Origin: Tissierellaceae bacterium
GTDB taxonomy: Bacteria; Bacillota; Clostridia; Tissierellales; Tissierellaceae
Direction: 5' to 3'
DNA length: 6,954 nucleotides
NCBI GenBank assembly: GCA_029264075.1
Contig: JARICQ010000080.1
Span: 1-6,954 of the forward strand
The translations under genes and the position numbers were made by a program. Within the stretch, counting starts at the first letter, position 1; each line of letters starts with the position of its first letter. Shown here in pieces: positions 1-5,968 of this stretch. Below the pieces are notes generated by a model. The model saw only the letters and a list, made by a program, of their open reading frames with translations. It ran no database searches and was not told the DNA's origin.

Positions 1-1004
1 TGTCTGAGATAATGTCACAAAGTGAAATAGATGCCCTTCTTAATGCACTTGATTCAGGTGAATTAGATGTTGAAGAAATCAATGAAATTGATGAAACAAA
101 AAAAGTTAAATTATATGATTTTAAAAATCCTCAAAAAATATCTAAAGAACAGCTAAGAACGCTAGAAATTATACATGAAAACTTTGGCAGACATTTACAA
201 ACCTTTCTTACAGGATATTTGAGAGCATCTGTAAAGACAGAAATACTCACAGTTGACCAATTTGCTTATAGCGAGTTTAGTAATTCACTTTCAAATCCAG
301 CCTTTTTAAATATAATCGATTTTAAGCCTTTAAATGGTCAGATGATAATAGATATTTCCACTAATCTTATCTATACAATAATTGATAGACTTTTAGGCGG
401 AGGCGGAGATGGGATTGGAAAACAAAAGCCAAGAGGCTTTACAGAAATCGAACTTTCACTATTAAAAAGAATGATGCAAAAGATAGTAAATGACTTAAAA
501 GAGGCATGGATAAATGTAGTTGATGCAAGACCCATTTTAGAAAAAATTGAAACTAATCCTCAATTTGCACAAATTGTCCCCCCTAATGAAACTATTGCTC
601 TAGTAACTATGAATGTTCAAATAGGAGATCTAGAAGGAATGATGAATATATGTATACCATATATTCTACTTGAACCAGTGCTTGACAAACTAAATACTAA
701 ATTTTGGTTTACAACTTCAATGAAAGAACAGTCAAAAGATGATTCTGAATTAATTAAAAGTAGGATATTAGCAACCAAGGTTCCCTTGGTTGGATACTTA
801 GGAGAGACACGAAGTTTGGTAAAAGATATAGTTAATATAAAAACTGGAGATATAATCAAGTTAGGAAAAAACACAGAGGATCTGATTGATATAAAAGTTG
901 GAAGCAATGTTAAGTTCAAAGGAGAGATAGGGACAATAAATAATAAAGTTGCAGTAAAAATACTTGAAGTTGTTAAGGAAGGTGATCTTGAAAATGACTG
1001 GTGA
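1..1004 (+). CDS. fliM: Flagellar motor switch protein FliM (5' end cut by one base)
   Basis: FliM is a C-ring (switch) protein at the cytoplasmic face of the flagellar motor; phospho-CheY binds its N-terminal peptide and alters rotation. Residues below count from the ATG at 12. The CheY-docking peptide SQSEIDALL is at 2-10, a middle CheC-like domain spans about 40-235 with the FliM glycine motif LLGGGG (127-132), and a C-terminal SpoA/FliN-type domain spans about 250-322. The ATG at 12 is probably not the true start. Codons upstream stay open and read S-E-I before that Met, and the first two bases (TG) fit the end of an ATG at base 0, giving MSEIMSQSEIDALL, the usual FliM N-terminus, for about 334 aa in total. 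No Shine-Dalgarno sequence lies in bases 1-11. The stop overlaps the fliY start by 11 bases, suggesting translational coupling. The product is near certain; the exact start is inferred. Confidence 0.96.
   Translation, partial: SEIMSQSEIDALLNALDSGELDVEEINEIDETKKVKLYDFKNPQKISKEQLRTLEIIHENFGRHLQTFLTGYLRASVKTEILTVDQFAYSEFSNSLSNPAFLNIIDFKPLNGQMIIDISTNLIYTIIDRLLGGGGDGIGKQKPRGFTEIELSLLKRMMQKIVNDLKEAWINVVDARPILEKIETNPQFAQIVPPNETIALVTMNVQIGDLEGMMNICIPYILLEPVLDKLNTKFWFTTSMKEQSKDDSELIKSRILATKVPLVGYLGETRSLVKDIVNIKTGDIIKLGKNTEDLIDIKVGSNVKFKGEIGTINNKVAVKILEVVKEGDLENDW
772..792 (+). repeat. Perfect 9-bp inverted repeat inside fliM
   Basis: The arms CAACCAAGG (772-780) and CCTTGGTTG (784-792) are exact reverse complements separated by the 3-base loop TTC. 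It lies in fliM codons for A-T-K-V-P-L-V-G, near the start of the C-terminal SpoA domain. No T-run follows, so it does not look like an intrinsic terminator. It may be a coincidence of coding sequence or a hairpin in the mRNA. Confidence 0.5.
975..987 (+). promoter_or_regulatory. Extended ribosome binding site for fliY, inside fliM
   Basis: AAGGAAGGTGATC is close to the full anti-Shine-Dalgarno complement AAGGAGGTGATC, differing by one inserted A. It ends six bases before ATG 994. It lies wholly within the last codons of fliM, so it supports the 994 start and gives fliY its own strong initiation site as well as coupling to fliM termination. Confidence 0.8.
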
Positions 1005-2163
1005 TATGTTGTCTCAAGAAGAGATCGATGCACTATTAAAGGGAAATGATACAGAAGAAGATAATGATTTTTCCGAAGATGAACAAGATATAAATATAGA
1101 TGATGAATTAACAGAAATAGAAATTGATGCCTTAGGAGAAATAGGAAATATAAGCATGGGAACAGCTGCTACAACACTTTCTACTCTTCTAAATAGAAAA
1201 GTGAATATTACTACACCTACAGTCGGTATAACTACTGCTGAAGAATTATCAAAAGAGTATGTAAAGCCATTTGTAGCGGTAGATGTAAGCTACAAAGCTG
1301 GGCTAGAGGGTTCAAATGTTTTGGTTTTAAATTCAAATGATGCCAAGATAATTACTGATCTAATGATGGGAAAAGACGAGTTTGATATTGAAAGAGAATT
1401 AAGTGAGCTAGACTTAAGCGCAGTAAGTGAAGCAATGAATCAGATGATGGGATCATCTTCTACATCCTTGTCTGAAATGTTTATGAAAGTTATAGACATA
1501 GAGCCTCCTATTTCAATGGAGGTATCTTTTGATGAAGGAAAAGATAAAATAGATATGCTCAGCAAAGATTCAGCTATTATAAAGATATCTTTTAAGATGG
1601 TAATAGGAGACTCTATAGATAGCAATATAATGCAGCTAATACCCCTGGAAACTGGACGCGAGATGGTATACAATCTAATGAATCCAGAAATTCAAGAAGA
1701 GACGATAGATCAATCAAGTAGTCAACATGATTCAGATCTGAGAAAAGAAATAGACATAGAAGAAACTGATATAAGCAGTCCTATAGATAACAAGGAAATT
1801 GAAACTGAAAAAAACATAGACCATAATAAGTCAAGTGAAGAAGCTGAAGATATGGTCATGGTTAAAAAACCTCAATTCAAGAGCTTTACTACAGAAACCA
1901 TAGCTAATAATAATGGATCTATTGACCTTGTAGGAGATATACCTGTAAATATAGTTGTAGAACTTGGGAAAACAAGCAAGAAGATAAGTGAAATATTAGA
2001 AATGGGACAAGGTACTGTATTAGAATTAGATAAATTAGTTGGTGAAGCTTTAAATATTTATGCAAATGGAAAGTTCATTGCCAAGGGAGAAGTTGTTGTA
2101 ATAGATGACAATTTTGGAGTTCGAGTAACTGAAATAGAAAATACAAATAAGAGAATAATTTAA
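994..2163 (+). CDS. fliY: Flagellar switch phosphatase FliY (CheC-type domain plus FliN domain)
   Basis: FliY is a C-ring protein that stands in for FliN in Gram-positives and dephosphorylates CheY-P. With the start at 994 it has 389 residues. A CheY-docking peptide MLSQEEIDALL is at 5-15. The CheC-like phosphatase domain (about 40-230) carries two copies of the family motif [D/S]-x3-E-x2-N-x22-P: D45, E49, N52, P75 and S142, E146, N149, P172. Both look intact. A polar, acidic linker covers about 231-300. The C-terminal SpoA/FliN domain (about 308-385) includes DIPVNIVVELGKT and the GEVVVIDDNFGVRVTEI end typical of FliN. I chose ATG 994 over an upstream TTG at 964 because a strong ribosome binding site lies at 975-987 and the resulting N-terminus matches the family. 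The start lies inside the end of fliM, and cheY follows after a short gap. Confidence 0.95.
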   Translation: MTGDMLSQEEIDALLKGNDTEEDNDFSEDEQDINIDDELTEIEIDALGEIGNISMGTAATTLSTLLNRKVNITTPTVGITTAEELSKEYVKPFVAVDVSYKAGLEGSNVLVLNSNDAKIITDLMMGKDEFDIERELSELDLSAVSEAMNQMMGSSSTSLSEMFMKVIDIEPPISMEVSFDEGKDKIDMLSKDSAIIKISFKMVIGDSIDSNIMQLIPLETGREMVYNLMNPEIQEETIDQSSSQHDSDLRKEIDIEETDISSPIDNKEIETEKNIDHNKSSEEAEDMVMVKKPQFKSFTTETIANNNGSIDLVGDIPVNIVVELGKTSKKISEILEMGQGTVLELDKLVGEALNIYANGKFIAKGEVVVIDDNFGVRVTEIENTNKRII

Positions 2164-2170
2164 TTATATT

Positions 2171-2176
2171 GGAGGT
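2171..2176 (+). promoter_or_regulatory. Ribosome binding site for cheY
   Basis: GGAGGT lies eight bases after the fliY stop codon. The spacer is four bases to ATG 2180 and seven to ATG 2183, which favours the second ATG as the main start. Confidence 0.75.
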
Positions 2177-2182
2177 ATTATG

Positions 2183-2545
2183 ATGGGAAATGGAATATTA
2201 GTTGTAGATGATGCGTCTTTTATGAGAATGATGGTTAAGGATATATTAACAAAGAATGGCTTTGCTGTATCTGGAGAAGCAGAAAATGGACAAAAAGCTG
2301 TAGAAAAATATAAGGAATTAACACCAGACTTAGTAATAATGGATATTACAATGCCAGAAATGGATGGTATACAAGCTGTAAAAGAAATAAAAAAGATAAA
2401 TAGTGATGCAAAAATAGTAATGTGTTCAGCTATGGGTCAGCAAGCTATGGTAATAGAAGCAATACAAGCGGGTGCAAAAGATTTTATAGTAAAGCCTTTC
2501 CAAGCTGATAGAGTTGTAGATGCAGTAACGAAAGCACTAGGATAG
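2183..2545 (+). CDS. cheY: Chemotaxis response regulator CheY
   Basis: CheY is a single-domain receiver. It is phosphorylated by the kinase CheA, binds the FliM and FliY N-terminal peptides, and changes motor rotation. With the start at 2183 it has 120 residues. The acidic pocket is D9-D10, the phosphoacceptor is D54 in VIMDITMPEMDG, the switch Ser is S82 in CSAMGQQ, and the invariant Lys is K104 in DFIVKPFQ. The protein closely resembles Bacillus CheY from memory, including the AGAKDFIVKPFQADRV stretch, and has no output domain. Two adjacent ATGs (2180 and 2183) are possible. The second has the better spacing, seven bases from GGAGG instead of four, and gives the usual length, so I prefer it. 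The position between fliY and fliO places the regulator in the same transcript as its target and its phosphatase. Confidence 0.96.
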   Translation: MGNGILVVDDASFMRMMVKDILTKNGFAVSGEAENGQKAVEKYKELTPDLVIMDITMPEMDGIQAVKEIKKINSDAKIVMCSAMGQQAMVIEAIQAGAKDFIVKPFQADRVVDAVTKALG

Positions 2546-2547
2546 AA

Positions 2548-3027
2548 ATGAAAAAACTGAAGTATTTGCTAGCCTCTGTGATTATACTTCTTCTATATAA
2601 TCCAGTCTATGCTAGTGGATTTGAAGATGTGAGTCTCTTTAAAACTGTAGCTCAACTTATATTTTATTTAGTTATATTTATAGGAGTTATACTTGTAACT
2701 TTATATGGTACCAAGTTTATAGCAAAGAATTATAAGGGTTTTAGTGCTAGCAAATACATGAAAATCATCGATTCATTAAACATGCAAAATGGAATTAAGT
2801 TAGTTATAGTTAAAATAAATAAAAAAATATATATCTTATCGGTTTCAAGTACATCTACAAATCTAATAGATACTATTGATCCAGAAGATGTTGAGGAAGA
2901 AGTATTTGAAGACTATCTTAAAAAACATATGAATAAAAATGATGTGGAAGAAGCTAAGATAAACATTTATATGGATAAACTTAAAAAAAGAATAAAATTT
3001 TCAAAAGACGAGGAAGATAAAAGATGA
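2548..3027 (+). CDS. fliO: Flagellar biosynthetic protein FliO (FliZ in Bacillus naming)
   Basis: FliO is a small membrane protein that helps assemble the FliP/FliR core of the flagellar export gate. The 159 residues begin with a likely Sec signal peptide (KK, then a hydrophobic stretch about 7-19, and a possible cleavage after VYA at 20-22). A transmembrane helix follows at about 33-54 and then a basic stretch. A compact cytoplasmic domain spans about 68-110 (MKIIDSLNMQNGIKLVIVKI, then KKIYILSVS), a FliO-like pattern. The tail from 111 is highly charged. FliO proteins diverge strongly, so the name rests on this architecture plus the position directly before fliP. The start is two bases after the cheY stop, with AGGA at 2539-2542 inside the end of cheY as a modest ribosome binding site. 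The last four bases overlap fliP as ATGA. Confidence 0.88.
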   Translation: MKKLKYLLASVIILLLYNPVYASGFEDVSLFKTVAQLIFYLVIFIGVILVTLYGTKFIAKNYKGFSASKYMKIIDSLNMQNGIKLVIVKINKKIYILSVSSTSTNLIDTIDPEDVEEEVFEDYLKKHMNKNDVEEAKINIYMDKLKKRIKFSKDEEDKR

Positions 3028-3782
3028 ATAAGATTCTTAAACTAGCAAATTTAATATTGATATTCTTGCTTTTATTTTCATCTATATCACATGCTGAGTC
3101 TTCAGCTCCATTTTTAGATGGACAAATAAGTATAGGGAATAGTGGAGATCCAGAAAATTATGTATTTTCAATCCAACTACTATTGATACTAACAGTGCTT
3201 ACTATAGCACCATCTATACTTATAATGATGACAAGTTTTATCAGAATCCTTATAGTTCTTGGCTTTATACGTAGTGCAATAGGTCTTCAACAGACCCCAC
3301 CAAATCAAGTTATTATAGGACTAGCAATCTTTTTGACTATATTTATCATGATGCCTATAGCAGTTGATATAAATGATGATGCTATTAAACCATATTTGGC
3401 TGAGGATATAACACAAGATCAGGCCATAGAGGAAGCGCTAGATCCGATAAGGAATTTTATGTTCAAACAAACAAGAGATAAGGATATGGCTTTGTTTATG
3501 AGTATGAGTGGAAATGGAAGTGTAAGCAACCTAGAGGAGATTCCAACACATGTTATTATTCCATCATTTATAATCTCTGAATTAAAGACAGCCTTTCAAA
3601 TAGGTTTTATAATATATATACCTTTTTTAGTTATAGATATGATAGTAGCAAGCACATTGATGGCAATGGGTATGATGATGCTGCCACCAGTTATTATATC
3701 ATTACCTTTTAAAATACTTTTATTTGTACTTGTAGACGGATGGAATTTAATTGTAAAATCTCTAGTCTTAGGATTTAAATAG
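3024..3782 (+). CDS. fliP: Flagellar type III export gate protein FliP
   Basis: FliP is the main subunit of the FliP5-FliQ4-FliR1 export gate in the inner membrane of the basal body. The 252 residues match the family length. A cleavable signal peptide is likely at 1-24 (hydrophobic 8-20, then SHA before ES), as is usual for FliP. A helix at about 47-69 leads into the signature TSFIRILIVLGFIRSAIGLQ (70-89) and TPPNQV (91-96), followed by a helix at about 97-114. The less hydrophobic segment 115-185 contains IPTHVIIPSFIISELKTAF (173-191), and two C-terminal helices (about 192-212 and 215-247) include the MGMMMLPPV motif (215-223). The start overlaps the fliO stop (ATGA), with AGGAAG at 3011-3016 as ribosome binding site. 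Confidence 0.97.
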   Translation: MNKILKLANLILIFLLLFSSISHAESSAPFLDGQISIGNSGDPENYVFSIQLLLILTVLTIAPSILIMMTSFIRILIVLGFIRSAIGLQQTPPNQVIIGLAIFLTIFIMMPIAVDINDDAIKPYLAEDITQDQAIEEALDPIRNFMFKQTRDKDMALFMSMSGNGSVSNLEEIPTHVIIPSFIISELKTAFQIGFIIYIPFLVIDMIVASTLMAMGMMMLPPVIISLPFKILLFVLVDGWNLIVKSLVLGFK

Positions 3783-3795
3783 CAAGGGGGATACT

Positions 3796-4065
3796 ATGAA
3801 TAATGTAGATATGTTGAATTTAGCTCAAGAATCTATTAAAACAGTTCTTTTTTCTGCAGCTCCTATGCTATTAATTAGTTTAGCTGTTGGTTTGATGGTA
3901 AGTGTAATTCAAGCAGTTACCCAGATTCAGGAGGCGACTCTAGCCTTTGTGCCAAAAATTGTCGCTGTCTTTCTATCGATGCTAATATTTGGACCTTGGA
4001 TAATTAAGATTATTACAGAATTTACCTCAGGGCTATTAAATAATATTAATTTATACATATACTAA
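3796..4065 (+). CDS. fliQ: Flagellar type III export gate protein FliQ
   Basis: FliQ forms helical hairpins around the FliP/FliR core of the export gate. The 89 residues match the family length. There are two transmembrane helices (about 17-39 and 52-72) joined by the conserved QAVTQIQEATLAFVPKI segment at 39-55, the FliQ signature. The tail (80-89) is short and polar to aromatic. The start is 13 bases after the fliP stop, and AAGGGGG (3784-3790) sits five bases before the ATG. Position between fliP and fliR is the standard order. Confidence 0.97.
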   Translation: MNNVDMLNLAQESIKTVLFSAAPMLLISLAVGLMVSVIQAVTQIQEATLAFVPKIVAVFLSMLIFGPWIIKIITEFTSGLLNNINLYIY

Positions 4066-4071
4066 TATGTA
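4054..4071 (+). repeat. AT-rich 7-bp stem-loop at the fliQ stop
   Basis: TACATAT (4054-4060) and ATATGTA (4065-4071) are exact reverse complements around the loop ACTA. The element spans the fliQ stop codon (4063-4065) and ends just before the fliR ribosome binding site. Nearly all pairs are A-T, so it would be weak; chance is a fair explanation. Confidence 0.3.
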
Positions 4072-4085
4072 AAGGGAGAATTGAT

Positions 4086-4853
4086 ATGCAAGAAATATTA
4101 GATATGATTTTTAGCCAATATGAAATATTTTTAATAGTTATAGTTAGGATTTCTGGAATATTCGTTTTTTCACCATTTTTCAGCTCGCAAAATGTTCCAT
4201 CTACAATGAAAATAGGGCTTACATTTACCTTTGGATTCTTGCTTACCATGTCTCTTCCACAAGGAATAGAGATAGCAAATCAATCAATCGTACTCTTGGT
4301 TTTGAGAGAATTTATGATAGGTCTTATAATTGGATTTATAGCCTCTGTTTATTTGGCTTCTTTTTACGTTTTGGGACAAGTAATAGATATGAAAATTGGC
4401 TTTGGGATGGCAAATGTTTTTGACCCTCAAAACAAAATACAAGTCCCTTTGATGGGTAATGTATATTATATGTTGGCATTTTTATTTTTGCTGATGTTGA
4501 ATGGACACCATATTATTATAGAGGCACTTATAGATAGCTACAACTTTATTCCTATAGGGGAATTTATATATGGGGATGATGTATTATCTATAATAGTAAA
4601 TAGTATAGTACAAGCATTTGATATAGGATTTAAACTAAGTTTTCCAGTGGTTGCAACTATATTTTTGACAGATGTCGTACTGGGAGTGATGGCAAAAGCA
4701 ATACCTCAGATGAATGTATTTGTTGTAGGTATGCCCCTAAAAGTATTTGTTGGATTACTGGTGATTTTGCTTACAATGCCAATATTTTATGTTTCGGTTA
4801 GCAAAATTTTTGACTTAATAGTAAATGATATTTATCATTTATTAAAAATATAG
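4086..4853 (+). CDS. fliR: Flagellar type III export gate protein FliR
   Basis: FliR is the single-copy subunit that closes the FliP/FliQ export gate helix. The 255 residues are a normal FliR length and mostly hydrophobic, with about six membrane segments (near 12-32, 42-57, 68-95, 125-148, 178-200 and 215-237). Family motifs are RISGIFVFSPFFSS (21-34), GQVIDMKIGFGMANVFDP (97-114), NGHH (139-142) and VMAKAIPQMNVFVVGMPLKV (201-220). The ribosome binding site AAAGGGAG lies at 4071-4078. The protein is not fused to FlhB: a TAG stop ends it, 14 bases separate the genes, and flhB lies in a different reading frame. Confidence 0.97.
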   Translation: MQEILDMIFSQYEIFLIVIVRISGIFVFSPFFSSQNVPSTMKIGLTFTFGFLLTMSLPQGIEIANQSIVLLVLREFMIGLIIGFIASVYLASFYVLGQVIDMKIGFGMANVFDPQNKIQVPLMGNVYYMLAFLFLLMLNGHHIIIEALIDSYNFIPIGEFIYGDDVLSIIVNSIVQAFDIGFKLSFPVVATIFLTDVVLGVMAKAIPQMNVFVVGMPLKVFVGLLVILLTMPIFYVSVSKIFDLIVNDIYHLLKI

Positions 4854-4867
4854 AATAGGTTGAGTTT

Positions 4868-5944
4868 ATGATAAAACATTTAGATTTGCAATTGTTTGGA
4901 CAAGGTGAAAAAACTGAAAAGCCAACTCCCAAAAAGAGAAAAGATGCTAGAGAAGACGGACAAGTACTTCAGAGTAAAGAAATTAACAGCGTAGTTATAT
5001 TATTTATGTGTTTCTTTGTATTGAAATTATTTGGGGGGATGATGAACAATCAGTTAGAAAAGCTATTTATAGATAGTTTTAACAATATTTCAAATGTAGA
5101 TTTGTTTTTCAATGAAAACAACTTATTGGTCAATGCTATGAATATAGGAGCGATATTTGCCCTAGTTCTAGTACCTATATTGAGTGGAGCTTTTTTGTCA
5201 GCCTTGATAGTTAATTATTTGCAAGTAGGATTTTTATTTACTACAAAACCTTTAAAACTAAAATTAGATAGATTAAATCCAATTGAAGGTTTTAAAAAAA
5301 TGTTTTCTAAAAGAGCGCTGGTAGATCTCGTCAAATCAATACTAAAGATAGTTTTAGTTGGCTATGTTGCTTATTCATATATAGAAAAAAATATGGAGGA
5401 GATAGTAAAGCTTTCTCAGATGAGTACCATTAGTGCCTATGCTATATTTGCAGATATGACATTTAACTTTGTCATAAGATTACTTCTAGTTTTATTAGCT
5501 GTATCTATATTTGATTACTTTTTTAAATGGAGAGAACATGAAAATAAATTAAAAATGTCTAAACAAGAAGTCAAGGAAGAATACAAGCAATCAGAGGGAG
5601 ATCCATTTATTAAGGGAAAAATAAAAGAAAAACAAAGAAAAATAGCTATGAGCCGAATGATGCAAGATGTACCAAAGGCAGATGTAATCATAACAAATCC
5701 TACCCACTATGCAGTTGCTATTGCCTATGACACAGAATCATACCAAGCTCCCTATATTTTAGCCAAGGGAACAGATGTAATAGCAGAGAATATCAAAAAA
5801 GTAGCCAAGGAAAACTCCTTGCCTATAGTAGAAAATAAATATGTGGCTAGAACCATTTATCAAACTGTCGAAATAGGCGATATAATCCCAGAAGAATTAT
5901 ATGAAGCTGTAGCAGAAATACTTGCATATGTTTACAATTTATAG
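4868..5944 (+). CDS. flhB: Flagellar export switch protein FlhB (self-cleaving)
   Basis: FlhB sits beside the FliPQR gate and switches export from rod/hook to filament substrates after cleaving itself. The 358 residues match the family. The N-terminus carries the expected GEKTEKPTPKKRKDAREDGQV (13-33). Four membrane segments lie at about 40-58, 88-117, 150-172 and 195-218, followed by the charged linker WREHENKLKMSKQEVKEEYK (221-240) and DP (245-246). The cytoplasmic domain has the autocleavage site N277-P278-T279-H280 in ITNPTHYAVAI; by family knowledge the cut falls between N277 and P278. The ribosome binding site before ATG 4868 (AGGTTGAG, 4857-4864) is weaker than those of its neighbours, but the N-terminus fits family members, so I keep this start. 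Confidence 0.97.
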   Translation: MIKHLDLQLFGQGEKTEKPTPKKRKDAREDGQVLQSKEINSVVILFMCFFVLKLFGGMMNNQLEKLFIDSFNNISNVDLFFNENNLLVNAMNIGAIFALVLVPILSGAFLSALIVNYLQVGFLFTTKPLKLKLDRLNPIEGFKKMFSKRALVDLVKSILKIVLVGYVAYSYIEKNMEEIVKLSQMSTISAYAIFADMTFNFVIRLLLVLLAVSIFDYFFKWREHENKLKMSKQEVKEEYKQSEGDPFIKGKIKEKQRKIAMSRMMQDVPKADVIITNPTHYAVAIAYDTESYQAPYILAKGTDVIAENIKKVAKENSLPIVENKYVARTIYQTVEIGDIIPEELYEAVAEILAYVYNL

Positions 5945-5954
5945 GGTAAGATTT

Positions 5955-5964
5955 AGGGAGGTGG
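5955..5964 (+). promoter_or_regulatory. Ribosome binding site for flhA
   Basis: AGGGAGGTGG, with GGAGG at 5957-5961, is seven bases before ATG 5969. It lies in the longest gap between genes of the window (24 bases). It is among the strongest ribosome binding sites here and fixes the flhA start. Confidence 0.8.
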
Positions 5965-5968
5965 AAAG

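Noticed and set aside
964..993. TTG start giving FliY ten extra N-terminal residues
   Set aside because: No ribosome binding site precedes 964, the extra residues (MKLLRKVILK) are unlike FliY N-termini, and a strong site correctly spaced for ATG 994 lies at 975-987.
617..1033. Minus-strand open frame of 138 codons
   Set aside because: It lies opposite the conserved end of fliM and the start of fliY, has no recognisable motif, and its Ser/Ile-rich composition is what an antisense shadow of this coding DNA gives.
1440..1673. Minus-strand open frame of 77 codons
   Set aside because: It is fully antisense to the FliY phosphatase domain, with no motif.
2155..2167. ATAAT/ATTAT inverted repeat at the end of fliY as a possible terminator or operator
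   Set aside because: Five A-T pairs only, no T-run, and cheY follows immediately in the same operon order; such repeats are expected by chance in DNA this AT-rich.
4046..4249. Minus-strand open frame of 67 codons
   Set aside because: It is antisense to the fliQ end and fliR start, with no motif.
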